Of a stretch of 64,000 nucleotides of DNA, positions 17,301-25,587 are shown piece by piece. Each line of letters begins with the position of its first letter. Position 1 is the first letter of the stretch. The DNA is taken from assembly GCF_001907675.1 (NCBI RefSeq), contig NZ_MPNT01000029.1, forward strand, positions 1 to 64,000, in the 5' to 3' direction. Source of the stretch: Mycobacterium paraffinicum (lineage in GTDB: Bacteria; Actinomycetota; Actinomycetes; Mycobacteriales; Mycobacteriaceae). The notes below the pieces were generated by a model, which was not told where the DNA came from, made no database searches, and saw nothing but the letters and a program-made list of their open reading frames with translations. Both the position numbers and the translations under genes were made by a program.

Positions 17301-19165
17301 GCCAGGTCCGTGCCGGTGATGATGTCCGCGGTCCACGGCGTCGCGGCCTGTGGGTCGTCCAGCGCGACGCCGACATCGGCGACGGCCAACGCGGCCAATG
17401 TGTCGGTCGACGCGAAATCACGGTGCAGCGCGGTGATCAGCAGCACGGGCCCGCGGTCCGTGCGCAGGTCTCGCACCAGCTGCAGCAGCGGCGTGCCCGG
17501 GGGGTGGCTCACCGCGACGCTGGCGGTCAGGTCCTCGGTGCCGGCGACGTGGCGCAGCACCACCCGTGCCCCGGTCCGGTTGGCGATCTGCAGCAGCGGG
17601 ATGGCGAACGGGTCGACCTCCCAGCCGACGTCGACGCTGCCCACCCGCTCGCCGTCGACCACCAGATCGGCGTGCTCGAGGCCCTGCGCCGGCGTTGCCG
17701 ACGAGCCCTGCGCCCGGACCCACCGCAGGCGCGCGCCCGTGGCCGGCAACTCGTCGGGGTCCGGTTCGGGCGCCTCCTCCCCGTGCAGCAGCGCGTCGGC
17801 GACCTCGTAGACGCGGTCCTCGTCCCATCCGGGTACGTCGCCCCGCGCCTGCAGCACGGCGCGGTTGTCGCCCCGTAGCGCGGCTCCGTCGACGACGATC
17901 ACCTTGACCCGGTCCAGCCGCCGCAAGGCGCCCGGGTCGAGGAACAGCTGCCCGGCATTGGCCAATCCGCGGCCCAGCACGGCCGCGAATGCCTGTCGGC
18001 CCGTGTGCGCCGCCCTGGGCACGCCGGCCAGCAGGGCGCCGGCCGCATCCTCGGTGCCGCCGCCGGCCAACAGCGCACCGGCCGCGGCCACCAGCGAGGC
18101 GTTGGCGGCTTGGTCGGCGTACTCCTCCACCGGGCCCGCCATCGATCCCTTCGCGGTGTCGATGGCGGCGTCGATGGCACCGCCCACCACGACATGGGAC
18201 GCTTCTCCCGCTGCGGCGGCTGGCGAATTATGCCGGCGCGCTTGGGATTTGGGCCCGGCCGACGAAATGACGGGCACCACGGGTGCCTGCGGCCGATTGG
18301 GCGAGGCCAGCTCCGGCTCGCGTTCCCGCCATCGCTGGCGGTGCGCCGCCGCTTCGGAGACCTGCAGGCTGCGTTGCGCCAGATCCAGCAACGGCGTGCC
18401 GACCGCCTGCGTCAGCCCGTTGGCCAGCGCCGTCGAGGCGCTGAGCGCGATGTCGGTCCCGACGCGGCCCAGCCGCGACTCGAGCACGGCGACGACGCGC
18501 GGTTGGTGGTTCAGCAGTGCGGCGGCGGCGCGCGCGCTGCGCGGCGCGACCGGGAGCCGGCCCAACCAACCGGTCACCGCGGCGCCGATGGCCGCCACGT
18601 CCATCGCCGCGGCGCTGAACGGGACCAGGATCGCCAAGGGGTTTCCGGGGTCGGCGAACGGCGCGGTGCGGGGCGCGTCCTTGAGTGCGACCAACCTCAG
18701 GTCCGCCGCCACGCCGCAGACCGTGTCCCGGACCCGGTCCAGGACGGCGTCGGCGTCGGCTTCGTTCTCGAATTCGACCACCAACCGGCCGAGGGCGCCC
18801 TCCACGTGGGCCGAGGCCACTCCGGGGATCCGGCGGACCGGTTCCTCCACCGCAGGCGCGTGCTCGTGCCAGCCCGGAAACGGCAGCAGCGGGTCCAGGT
18901 CCAGATGCACCCGCCGCCCGCTCTGCCAGCGAATCGGCGGCGTGACCGCGGGTCCGGAACCGTTGGCCGAACCGGTCAATCCGATTGCCCGGCCGGTCGT
19001 TTGGGCCATCGACTGCACCACCGGCACCGCCAGTTCGGCGACCGGGCTGGCCAACGACTGCAGCGCACCCGCGGCCCCGGCCGCGGTGGACACGCCGGCT
19101 CGCACCACCTGCGCCGCTCCGTCGGTCACGCCGGCGACGACGCTGGCAACGCCCGGAATCCTCAC
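14342..19165 (-). CDS. ctpI: Very large cation-transporter P-type ATPase CtpI
   Basis: 1607-residue P-type ATPase matching M. tuberculosis CtpI (about 1630) in size and neighbourhood. The phosphorylation motif FDKTGTLTEN lies near residue 1050, TGES in LTGESLPVD near 900, PEGLP in the fourth membrane helix, and GDGANDAAAI for Mg2+. The catalytic core fills only residues ~780-1600. The first ~780 residues are an extension containing two heavy-metal-associated-like segments and Ala-rich helices. PEGLP rather than CPC suggests a P2-like cation, not a heavy-metal, transporter. GTG start; it converges with the FadD gene. Confidence 0.93.
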   Translation of the reverse strand: MRIPGVASVVAGVTDGAAQVVRAGVSTAAGAAGALQSLASPVAELAVPVVQSMAQTTGRAIGLTGSANGSGPAVTPPIRWQSGRRVHLDLDPLLPFPGWHEHAPAVEEPVRRIPGVASAHVEGALGRLVVEFENEADADAVLDRVRDTVCGVAADLRLVALKDAPRTAPFADPGNPLAILVPFSAAAMDVAAIGAAVTGWLGRLPVAPRSARAAAALLNHQPRVVAVLESRLGRVGTDIALSASTALANGLTQAVGTPLLDLAQRSLQVSEAAAHRQRWREREPELASPNRPQAPVVPVISSAGPKSQARRHNSPAAAAGEASHVVVGGAIDAAIDTAKGSMAGPVEEYADQAANASLVAAAGALLAGGGTEDAAGALLAGVPRAAHTGRQAFAAVLGRGLANAGQLFLDPGALRRLDRVKVIVVDGAALRGDNRAVLQARGDVPGWDEDRVYEVADALLHGEEAPEPDPDELPATGARLRWVRAQGSSATPAQGLEHADLVVDGERVGSVDVGWEVDPFAIPLLQIANRTGARVVLRHVAGTEDLTASVAVSHPPGTPLLQLVRDLRTDRGPVLLITALHRDFASTDTLAALAVADVGVALDDPQAATPWTADIITGTDLAAAVRILSALPVAREATESAVRLAKGGSTLAGLLLVTGDPRTLSPFAVQRWLNPVNAAAAAALMQGSFAASRVLRLADPTPQPLTAWHALDPEIVYSRLASRTRPLAVEPGVAPWRQLLDDLSYNPVVAPLRGPASRVGRLLAATRAELADPLTPILAVGAAASAIVGSSVDALLVAGVMTANAVAGGVQRLRAEAAVAELFAEQDQYARRVVLPAVATAHRRLEAARTVERTVSVSAKSLRPGDIIDLAAPEVVPADARLLVAEDLEVDESFLTGESLPVDKQVEPVAVADSDRASMLFEGSTIVAGHARAIVVATGAGTAAQRAISAIADVESAAGVQARLRELTSKVLPLTLAGGAAVTALALLHQGSLRQAVADGVAIAVAAVPEGLPLVATLAQLAAAQRLSRHGVLVRTPRAVEALGRVETVCFDKTGTLTENRLRVVHGVPHDASADGAFPEVTAPTSAAVLRAAARSSTQPHNGGGHAHATDEAILTAANSVDAQWASDWTVLAEVPFESSRGYSAAIGVTGGNGGPMLMLKGAPEEVLPRCRFADPDGGRDHAEWLVLRLAEQGLRVLAVAQRRWEHGTGEEDTDVDAVDAAAHDLELIGYVGLADTARASARPLIEALVQAGRRVVLITGDHPVTARAIARQLGLPADAREITGAELAAFGEEDRAKVAADVQVFARVSPEQKVQIVAALQDCGQAVAMVGDGANDAAAIRIADVGIGVSGRGSSAARGAADIVLTDNDLGVLLDALVEGRGMWGGVRDAVSILVGGNVGEVLFTLIGTALGTGRAPVGTRQLLLVNLLTDMFPALAVAVTPQYPEPEEAEDGVDRDAEELHRAFQLATLSGPSPSLDAPLMRQIVTRGAVTAAGATAAWAIGRWTPGTERRTSTMGLTALVTTQLAQTLLTRRHSPLVLGTALGSAGVLVAIVQTPGVSHFFGCTPLGPVAWTGVISATAGATVVSVLAPNWLAQRVAALEPKQD

Positions 19166-19316
19166 TCGGTCACCCTTCGATTACGTCTACCGCGCCTAAT
19201 GATCCGGTGGCGCAGGGGGGCTGTCCACATTTGACCCGTGCGACGACACCGAGGACTCCGGTGGGTTGGGCCTTCTTTCTCCTAACCGGCGGTGCAGTCG
19301 CGTCCCTGCGGACAGG

Positions 19317-20270
19317 TTACCGGCAGGACGGGAAACCAAACCTGCTGAACAGGCCGGGGTCCAGGAACACGGTGATGGTGGCGATCCCGTCGGCGCCCCC
19401 GGTCAAGACGTGAATGGAATGGGCCCGCATCGCCCCGTCGGCGCCGCGTCGGTACTCGGCGACCGCGGGCTGCGTGTTGGCGGCCGTCGGGATCATCGCG
19501 ATTTCACCGGGCTTGGCGAGCGCACGGGCGGCGAGGAATCGCAGCACCGGCTCGCGACCGGCGAACCAGACAGGGAAGGGCGGCATTTCGAGTTTCACGT
19601 CTGCTTGCAGCAGCGCGGTGAGGGCGGCCATGTCCGCGTTCTCGAACGCTGCGCAGTAGCGGTCGAGCAGTGCGCGGCGCTCGGCGTCGTCGGGCTCCGA
19701 CAGGCTCTCCTCGGTGGGGGAGAGCTCGGCGAGGCGGGCCCGCGCCCGCTGCAGCGAGCTGTTCACCGCGGCGGGTGTCGTTTCGAGGAGCTCGGCGACC
19801 TCGGCGGCGCTGAATTGCACCACGTCGCGCAGGATGAGCACCGCGCGCTGTCGGGCGGGCAGCTCCTGCAGCGCGGCCATCACGGCCAGTCGCAGGCTTT
19901 GGCGCGCGGTGACGTTGTCCTCCGGTGTGGGGAACGTCAGCGCGTCGGGGATGGGCTCGAGCCACTCGTGCGTGCTGGCCGCGTCGAGTGCGGCGTCGGG
20001 ATCGATCGATCCGTCGCCGAGCCCGGCGGGCAGCACTCGGCGGGCGCGGTTCTGCAGGGCCCGCAGGCAGGCGGTCGTCGCGATCCGATACAGCCACGTC
20101 CGCAACGCGGCTCGCTCCTCGAACGCCTGATAGCCGCGCCAGCCGTTGAGATAGGTCTCCTGGACGAGGTCCTCGGCGTCGTGCACCGACCCGAGCATGC
20201 GGTAACAGTGCGCGATCAGCTCGGCACGAAACGGCGCCGCCTGCGCGATGAAGTCCTCTTGGGCCGGCAC
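19317..20270 (-). CDS. ECF sigma factor with SnoaL-like C-terminal domain (SigG/SigX5 type)
   Basis: 317-residue group 4 sigma factor. Region 2 is FRAELIAHCYRMLGSVHDAEDLVQETYL, read here in pieces: AELIAHCYRMLGSVHDAEDL then VQETYLNGWRGY. Region 4 is ELPARQRAVLILRDVV with helix-turn-helix VAELLETTPAAVNSSLQRAR. Residues ~200-317 form a SnoaL/NTF2-like domain, which in this family senses ligand or controls the sigma without an anti-sigma gene. GTG start, GGAGAGGCC ribosome site. It is divergent from the SDR-DUF899 pair, which may be its regulon. Confidence 0.88.
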   Translation of the reverse strand: MPAQEDFIAQAAPFRAELIAHCYRMLGSVHDAEDLVQETYLNGWRGYQAFEERAALRTWLYRIATTACLRALQNRARRVLPAGLGDGSIDPDAALDAASTHEWLEPIPDALTFPTPEDNVTARQSLRLAVMAALQELPARQRAVLILRDVVQFSAAEVAELLETTPAAVNSSLQRARARLAELSPTEESLSEPDDAERRALLDRYCAAFENADMAALTALLQADVKLEMPPFPVWFAGREPVLRFLAARALAKPGEIAMIPTAANTQPAVAEYRRGADGAMRAHSIHVLTGGADGIATITVFLDPGLFSRFGFPSCR

Positions 20271-20411
20271 GGCCTCTCCTGTCTCGGCGGGGTTCGAACG
20301 CTACTCCAGTACAGAGACGGCGGGCGGCCGAAAATCATCGGTGCAGCGGCGATGAATTCGCGCGCCGCGCCGCATCTCAATTGGTGAACGCACCTTCCGT
20401 TGAGAGCGAGG

Positions 20412-21188
20412 ATGAACATGAACGAACCCCTGACATTCCCGTCGGGTGGCCTGGCGGGCACCACGGCGATCGTGACCGGGGCGAGCCGCGGGTTTGGCCG
20501 CGCCATCGCGGGCGCCCTGGCGGCGGCCGGCGCCGAGGTGGTCGGCGTCGCACGCAGCGTTTCCGGTCTCGACCTCGTGCGCGACGAACTCGGCGGCGGC
20601 TTCGTCCCGGTGGCCGCCGACGCCGCCGATCCCGCGACAGCGCAGCGGCTCATAGACGAATACCGGCCGCGGACACTGGTCCTGTGCGCCGGCGCGGCAC
20701 CCCACATGAGCGCGCTGCAGGAGCAGAGCTGGCAGAGTTTCAGCGAGAACTGGAATGTCGATGTCGCGCAGGCGTTTCACTGGACCCGCTACGCCCTGCG
20801 ACGTCCGCTGCCGCCGGGCAGCTCGGTGATCGTCATGTCCAGCGGCGCCGCCCTTGCCGGGTCACCGCTGAGTGGCGGCTACGCGGGAGCGAAGGCGGCG
20901 GTCAGGTTCATCGCCGGCTACGCGGCCATCGAGTCGCAGCGGGGCGGGCTGGGCATCCGGTTCGTGTCCGTCCTGCCGCGGTTGACGCCGGCCACCGACC
21001 TGGGCGCCAAAGCCGTCGCCGCGTACGCCGAACGGCAAGGAGTGGACGTCGAATCGTTCGTGCGGGCCGCCGGGCCCGCGCTGAGCCCCGAGCAGGTGGG
21101 CCGCTCGGTCCTGGCCATCGCGACCGGGGATCCCGGCAGCGACGACGCGTACCTGCTCACGTCGACCGGCCTGTCGGCCGTGGCCTGA
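20412..21188 (+). CDS. SDR-family oxidoreductase
   Basis: 258-residue SDR with TGASRGFGRA cofactor loop, LCAGA in place of NNAG, Ser in VIVMSSGAAL and Tyr-Lys in GYAGAK. The family's usual substrate is a ketone or alcohol of modest size. It begins at ATG 20412 (MNMNEP) or the ATG six bases on, both with a nearby GAGAGCGAGG ribosome site. It sits 142 bases from the divergent sigma factor and 29 bases before the DUF899 gene, so the two probably form one transcript. Confidence 0.88.
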   Translation: MNMNEPLTFPSGGLAGTTAIVTGASRGFGRAIAGALAAAGAEVVGVARSVSGLDLVRDELGGGFVPVAADAADPATAQRLIDEYRPRTLVLCAGAAPHMSALQEQSWQSFSENWNVDVAQAFHWTRYALRRPLPPGSSVIVMSSGAALAGSPLSGGYAGAKAAVRFIAGYAAIESQRGGLGIRFVSVLPRLTPATDLGAKAVAAYAERQGVDVESFVRAAGPALSPEQVGRSVLAIATGDPGSDDAYLLTSTGLSAVA

Positions 21189-21217
21189 TGCCCCGAAACA
21201 TTCAGGAGGACAACGAC

Positions 21218-21955
21218 ATGCACACACCCCCCATCGTGTCGGCCCGGGACTGGGCCGCCGCCCGCGAACAGCTGCTGGTGAAAGAGAAGGAAGTGATGCG
21301 AGCCCACGACGCCCTGGCGGCGGCGCGCCGGCGGATGCCCTGGCTGGCCGTCGAGCGGGAGTACGCGTTCGAAGGGCCCGAGGGCCCCGTCGGCCTGCTG
21401 GGTTTGTTCGAGGGGCGGCGTCAGCTGATCGTCTACCGCGCCTTTTTCGAGCCAGGCGTGGACGGCTGGCCCGACCACGCGTGCCGCGGCTGCTCGATGA
21501 TTGCCGACCACGTGGGGCACCTCGCCCACCTGAACGCCCGCGACACCACCCTGGCGTTCGCTTCGCGGGCGCCACAAGCCGACATCACGCGGCTGAAGGC
21601 GCGGATGGGCTGGCAGATGCCGTGGTACACGATCACCGACGGCTTCGACGCCGACTTCGGCGTGGACGAATGGCACGGCACGAACGCGTTCATCCGTGAC
21701 GGTGACCGCGTGTTCCGTACCTACTTCATCAACAACCGCGGTGACGAGGCGCTGGGCAACACGTGGAGCTACCTCGACATGACCGCGCTCGGGCGCCAGG
21801 AGAACTGGGAGGACTCGCCGGAGGGTTACCCGCAAACCGCGCCGTACGAGTGGTGGGAGTGGCACGACGCGTACGGCGAGCGGGCGCCGTCGCGGTGGTT
21901 CGGTGATCCCGATCCGGACAATCCCAACGATCCGCGGCCGGCGCGCGCCCGCTAA
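21218..21955 (+). CDS. DUF899 thioredoxin-like protein
   Basis: 245-residue member of the DUF899 family, thioredoxin-fold proteins of unsettled function. Typical family features are VSARDWAAAREQLLVKEKE at the N-terminus, the HACRGCSMIAD active-site-like CxxC, HLNARDTTLAFASRAP and the C-terminal YEWWEWHDAYGE. Strong AGGAGGA ribosome site eight bases before ATG. Encoded directly after the SDR, and a long hairpin terminator follows the stop. It probably serves in thiol or small-molecule redox chemistry with the SDR, but this is inference. Confidence 0.85.
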   Translation: MHTPPIVSARDWAAAREQLLVKEKEVMRAHDALAAARRRMPWLAVEREYAFEGPEGPVGLLGLFEGRRQLIVYRAFFEPGVDGWPDHACRGCSMIADHVGHLAHLNARDTTLAFASRAPQADITRLKARMGWQMPWYTITDGFDADFGVDEWHGTNAFIRDGDRVFRTYFINNRGDEALGNTWSYLDMTALGRQENWEDSPEGYPQTAPYEWWEWHDAYGERAPSRWFGDPDPDNPNDPRPARAR

Positions 21956-22000
21956 ATGCGGCCGACCGATATTCGAGTTTTTAGTGCGAATAACACGAAT

Positions 22001-22030
22001 GCGCGGTAGCCGTCCAACGGCTACTCGCGC
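22001..22030. terminator. Strong bidirectional hairpin between DUF899 and the 74-residue gene
   Basis: GCGCG-GTAGCCGT (22001-22013), loop CCA, ACGGCTAC-T-CGCGC (22017-22030): thirteen pairs with one bulged T. Flanking CGAAT (21996-22000) and ATTCG (22034-22038) add outer pairs. It lies between convergent stops and can end both transcripts. Confidence 0.7.
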
Positions 22031-22053
22031 ACTATTCGGCTGAGTAATTCGGG

Positions 22054-22278
22054 CTATAAGATTCGGTGGTTCGCCCTGTTGACGTGGTAGCCCGCCGGGA
22101 ACGACTTCTCGATGACCTGCAGCTGGTGGTCCACCCTGGATTCGAGCTCGAGGACCACGCAGCTGTCGCCGACGGCCTTCGATTCCAGGACTATGTACCG
22201 CTGGCCGCAATCCATGATCGGATCACCTGAGTGCAATGTTTCGACGGGCACCAATTCCGGGGTTCCGTTTGATTCCAC
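22054..22278 (-). CDS. Conserved small protein of about 74 residues (Rv0108c-sized, unnamed)
   Basis: Small acidic protein. No membrane segment, metal motif or known domain is seen; the pattern GDPIMDCGQRYIVLESKAV and FPAGYHVNRANH suggests a compact beta fold. Coding-like features are codon usage and the balanced amino-acid content, unlike the Arg-rich shadow frames. It occupies the position of M. tuberculosis Rv0108c (about 69 residues), next to ctpI and before the rhomboid gene, so homology is plausible but untested. GTG start, weak ribosome site. Confidence 0.6.
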   Translation of the reverse strand: MESNGTPELVPVETLHSGDPIMDCGQRYIVLESKAVGDSCVVLELESRVDHQLQVIEKSFPAGYHVNRANHRIL

Positions 22279-22338
22279 CCGTCACACGCTAGGTCAAATT
22301 CGCGGGTGAGGGAATACTTTCGTGGCCGCCCGGGCGAT

Positions 22339-22698
22339 TCACCGCGCGGCGGGCTGCTTGAAGAACACACTGACGTGAGAGATCAGCCCATCGTCGCCGC
22401 GCTCGAAGAGGATGCATTCGGGCCACCGCTTGGCTTCGCCGTCGATCAGGAACGACTCCGTCAACTCCGCGTACGACAGGCGGCTGTCGACATGCGATAT
22501 CCGTTGCACCTCCAGGCGATGGCCGTCCAGGTTGGTCAGGACCTTGCGCAGGTAGGCGACGTAGTGCTGCTTGCCCTCGACGACATCGCAGAACGGGCCC
22601 TCGCGGGTCAACCCGTCGTCGGCGATCGTCGCGGCAAGACCGTCCCAGTCGTGCGCGGCCAGGCACTCCAGGTAGCGCTCGACCACTCCGGTGCTCAC
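22339..22698 (-). CDS. SnoaL / NTF2-like domain protein
   Basis: 119-residue protein beginning MSTGVVERYLECLAAHDW, with the FCDVVEGKQHYVAYLRKVL and RISHVDSRLSYAEL stretches typical of SnoaL-like cavities. Such single-domain proteins are small cyclases, isomerases or ligand binders; nothing here shows a reaction. The GTG at 22698 is chosen because sequence upstream of it in the same frame overlaps the rhomboid gene's start region and is Arg- and Cys-rich. It is divergent from the rhomboid protease gene, with 89 bases between starts. Confidence 0.82.
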   Translation of the reverse strand: MSTGVVERYLECLAAHDWDGLAATIADDGLTREGPFCDVVEGKQHYVAYLRKVLTNLDGHRLEVQRISHVDSRLSYAELTESFLIDGEAKRWPECILFERGDDGLISHVSVFFKQPAAR

Positions 22699-22787
22699 GC
22701 AGAAGACAGTAGGCGCAATGGGCCGGGCAGAAAACAGCTTTGCTAAAGCGCTGCGCCCGGCCCGGCGGCGCGGGCAAGAATAGGGCG

Positions 22788-23654
22788 ATGAGCGCACCCA
22801 GCACACCGGATTCGCCACCCACTGCTCCGAGTTGCTATCGGCATCCGGGCCGCCCGACATACGTCCGTTGCAACCGCTGCGAGCGCTACATCTGCGGCGA
22901 CTGCATGCGCAACGCCGCCGTCGGTCACCAGTGCGTGGAGTGCGTCCGTGCTGGCGCGCGGACGATCCGGCAACCCCGTACGCCGTTCGGCGGGCGGCAG
23001 CGGTCGGCAACCCCGGTGCTCACCTACGCCCTGATCGGCATCAACGTGCTGGCCTTCGTGCTGCAGATGGCGTCGGGAAACCTGGAGAAGCAGCTCGCGC
23101 TGTGGCCGCCGGCCGTCGCCGACGGCCAGTTCTACCGACTCGTGACGTCGGCCTTCCTGCACTATGGCGCGACCCATCTGCTGTTAAACATGTGGGCGCT
23201 GTATGTGGTGGGGCCGCCGCTCGAAATGTGGCTGGGCCGACTGCGATTCGGGGCGCTGTACGCGCTGAGCGGGCTGGGCGGTTCGGTGTTGGTCTATCTG
23301 ATATCGCCGCTCGACACGGCGACGGCGGGCGCCTCGGGCGCGATCTTCGGCCTGTTCGGCGCCACCTTCGTGGTGGGCAAGCGGCTGTCCGCCGACGTCC
23401 GCTGGGTGGTGGCGGTGATCGCGATCAACCTGGTCTTCACGTTCCTGGTGCCGTTGTTCAGTGCGCAACGCATCAGCTGGCAGGCGCACGTGGGTGGGCT
23501 TGTCACGGGTGCGCTGGTCGCCGCGGCCTACGTTTACCCGCCGAAGGAGCGCCGCAACACGATTCAGGCCGCGGTGACCATCATCGTGCTGGCGGCGTTC
23601 GCCGTGCTGATCTGGTGGCGCACGGCCGAGCTGCTGCTCGAGTTCTCCGCATGA
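22788..23654 (+). CDS. Rhomboid intramembrane serine protease with N-terminal zinc ribbon (Rv0110 type)
   Basis: 288-residue membrane protein. Residues 15-55 form a zinc-binding B-box-like ribbon with CYRHPGR, CNRCERYICGDC and HQCVEC. Seven or so hydrophobic segments follow. The dyad is Ser in TAGASGAIFG and His in WQAHVGG, with HLLLNMWAL as the conserved rhomboid Asn/His segment. It cleaves membrane proteins within the lipid layer. Start ATG at 22788 gives a cytoplasmic zinc ribbon. Its stop overlaps the next gene (ATGA). M. tuberculosis Rv0110 is the positional counterpart. Confidence 0.92.
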   Translation: MSAPSTPDSPPTAPSCYRHPGRPTYVRCNRCERYICGDCMRNAAVGHQCVECVRAGARTIRQPRTPFGGRQRSATPVLTYALIGINVLAFVLQMASGNLEKQLALWPPAVADGQFYRLVTSAFLHYGATHLLLNMWALYVVGPPLEMWLGRLRFGALYALSGLGGSVLVYLISPLDTATAGASGAIFGLFGATFVVGKRLSADVRWVVAVIAINLVFTFLVPLFSAQRISWQAHVGGLVTGALVAAAYVYPPKERRNTIQAAVTIIVLAAFAVLIWWRTAELLLEFSA

Positions 23655-24112
23655 GCTGGTGGGTCGCTCACGCCGAGCACACGCTGACGGAGGAAGTGCC
23701 GGCGCCCCCGGATGAGGTCCGCGACTTCTATGTGGACCTGGACAACATCAAGCTGGTGCACCCGCTGATCGTGTCGGTGGAGATGCTGTCACGCGGCGAA
23801 ACCCCGGACGGGGTCGACCTCAGCTATCGGGTGCGCGACCGGATTCCGTTGGGGCCGTTAATGATGACGATCGCCTACCGGGCACGGCTGCAGGTACCGG
23901 CGGAGGGCGACGTGCTGACCGAGGCGGACCAGTCGCCGGGGGTGCGCCTGCGCGGGCGGGTGAGCTTCGAGCCGACGCCGGCGGGCACGCGCATCACGGA
24001 GCGGATCCGCATCGCGGCGCCCCGGCCGCTGGCGCCGATGACCACCCGCGAAGCCGTCAAGGCGCACATCGCGATGCTGGCCGGCATCCGCCGCCACTTC
24101 GAGGCCGGCTGA
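23651..24112 (+). CDS. SRPBCC-family protein coupled to the rhomboid gene
   Basis: 153-residue START-like protein. MSWWVAHAEHTLTEEVPAPP begins the first strand; DVLTEADQSPGVRLRGRVSF and TRITERIRIAAPRPL mark the central sheet, and a C-terminal helix ends RRHFEAG. Its ATG overlaps the rhomboid stop, so it is translated with it; a role in binding a lipid near the membrane is possible. It is the last gene before the catabolic island, whose aldehyde dehydrogenase converges with it over 13 bases. Confidence 0.83.
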   Translation: MSWWVAHAEHTLTEEVPAPPDEVRDFYVDLDNIKLVHPLIVSVEMLSRGETPDGVDLSYRVRDRIPLGPLMMTIAYRARLQVPAEGDVLTEADQSPGVRLRGRVSFEPTPAGTRITERIRIAAPRPLAPMTTREAVKAHIAMLAGIRRHFEAG

Positions 24113-24125
24113 TCAAAGCGGCAAG

Positions 24126-25562
24126 CTATTGGCCGCCCTTCTCGGGCGCGTAGCCCAAGATGCTCTTGACCTCCAGGTACTCGTGGAACCCGAACTCGCT
24201 CCACTCGCGCCCGTTTCCGCTGCGCTTGTAGCCGCCGAACGGCGTGCTCATGTCAAACGCGTGGTTGATGGTCACCCAGCCGGCCCGGATCCGGCGCGCC
24301 ACCGCCCGCGCCTTGTCTCGATCGGCCGCCGAAACATAGCCGGCGAGACCGTAATCCGTGTCGTTGGCGATATCGACGGCCTGGTCGAGGTCGTCGTAGC
24401 CGAGCATGCACAACACCGGCCCGAAGATCTCTTCCCGCGCGATCGCCATGTCGTTGGTGACGTTCGCGAAGACGGTCGGCCGGACGTAGTAGCCCTTGCC
24501 AAGCCCGTCCGGCCGGCCGGGACCGCCGGCCACGACGGTCGCGCCCCCGTCGATGCCGCTCTGGATGAGGCGTTGCACCTTGTCGAACTGTGCCCTGGAC
24601 GCCACGGGCCCGATCGCGGTCTTGTCGGCGGGGTCGCCCACCTTCACCCGCCCGGCGGTCTCCCGCGCGATGGCGATGGCCTCGTCCATGCGCGAGTTCG
24701 GAACGAGCATGCGCGACGGCGCATTACAGCTCTGCCCGGAATTGGGCATCATGTTGGCGACGCCGGCCCGCACGCTGTCGGCGAAGGCGGAGTCGTCCAG
24801 GACGATGTTGGGGCTCTTGCCGCCCAGCTCCTGGGTCACCCGCTTGACCGTCGGGGCGGCCGTCTTCGCCACCTCCACCCCGGCGCGGGTGGAGCCGGTG
24901 AACGACACCATGTCGATGCCGGGATGGCCGGCAATCGCCATGCCGACGCCGGGGCCGTCGCCGTTCACCAGGTTGAAAACCCCGGCCGGCACGCCCGCGG
25001 CGTCGAGGATCTCCGCGAAGATGTAGGCCGAGAACGGCGCCACCTCAGAGGGTTTGAGGATCATGGTGCAGCCCGTCGCCAACGCCGGGTACACCTTGAC
25101 GGCGATCTGGTTCAGCGGCCAGTTCCACGGCGTGATCAGCCCACAGACGCCGATGGGCTCCCTGGCGATCAGCGACGCCCCGTGCTGCTCCTCGAACGGG
25201 AAATTCTTCAGCACGTCGATGGCCGTCACCAGATGGCCGATCCCGAGTTGCACCTGCGGTCCCGCGGCCAAGGACGGCGGGGCGCCGATCTCCTCGGTCA
25301 CCGCTTCGGCGAGATCGCCCGCGCGCCGCTGGTACTCGGCAAGGATGCCCTCCAGCAGCTCCAGTCGCTGCTCGCGGCTGGATTGCGACCAGTCGGCGAA
25401 GGCCCGCCTGGCGGCGCTCACCGCCGCATCCACATCCGCGGACGACCCCAGCGAGATCCGGCCGCAAACGTCTTCGGTGGCCGGGTTTTCGACGTCAAAA
25501 GCGTCGGGCCGGAGCGGGTCGACCCATTGCCCGTCGATGTAGAACTTCAGGTAATCGCGCAT
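24126..25562 (-). CDS. NAD(P)-dependent aldehyde dehydrogenase (island gene 7)
   Basis: 478-residue ALDH. Catalytic Cys is in MPNSGQSCNAPSRM near residue 285 and the general-base Glu in TQELGGKSP; cofactor motif FTGSTRAG. The EIFGPVL and FGGYKRSG signatures are complete. It oxidises an aldehyde made by the pathway, plausibly the product of the upstream ThDP lyase. Last gene of the leftward operon, with AAGGAGGAG ribosome site and 25 bases after the ThDP gene. Confidence 0.95.
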   Translation of the reverse strand: MRDYLKFYIDGQWVDPLRPDAFDVENPATEDVCGRISLGSSADVDAAVSAARRAFADWSQSSREQRLELLEGILAEYQRRAGDLAEAVTEEIGAPPSLAAGPQVQLGIGHLVTAIDVLKNFPFEEQHGASLIAREPIGVCGLITPWNWPLNQIAVKVYPALATGCTMILKPSEVAPFSAYIFAEILDAAGVPAGVFNLVNGDGPGVGMAIAGHPGIDMVSFTGSTRAGVEVAKTAAPTVKRVTQELGGKSPNIVLDDSAFADSVRAGVANMMPNSGQSCNAPSRMLVPNSRMDEAIAIARETAGRVKVGDPADKTAIGPVASRAQFDKVQRLIQSGIDGGATVVAGGPGRPDGLGKGYYVRPTVFANVTNDMAIAREEIFGPVLCMLGYDDLDQAVDIANDTDYGLAGYVSAADRDKARAVARRIRAGWVTINHAFDMSTPFGGYKRSGNGREWSEFGFHEYLEVKSILGYAPEKGGQ

Positions 25563-25587
25563 GGCTCCTCCTTCGGGGATCCTTCAA

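Noticed and set aside
24118..24136. GCGGC...GCCGC hairpin as terminator between SRPBCC and ALDH genes
   Set aside because: Only five pairs and it overlaps both the stop region and coding bases.
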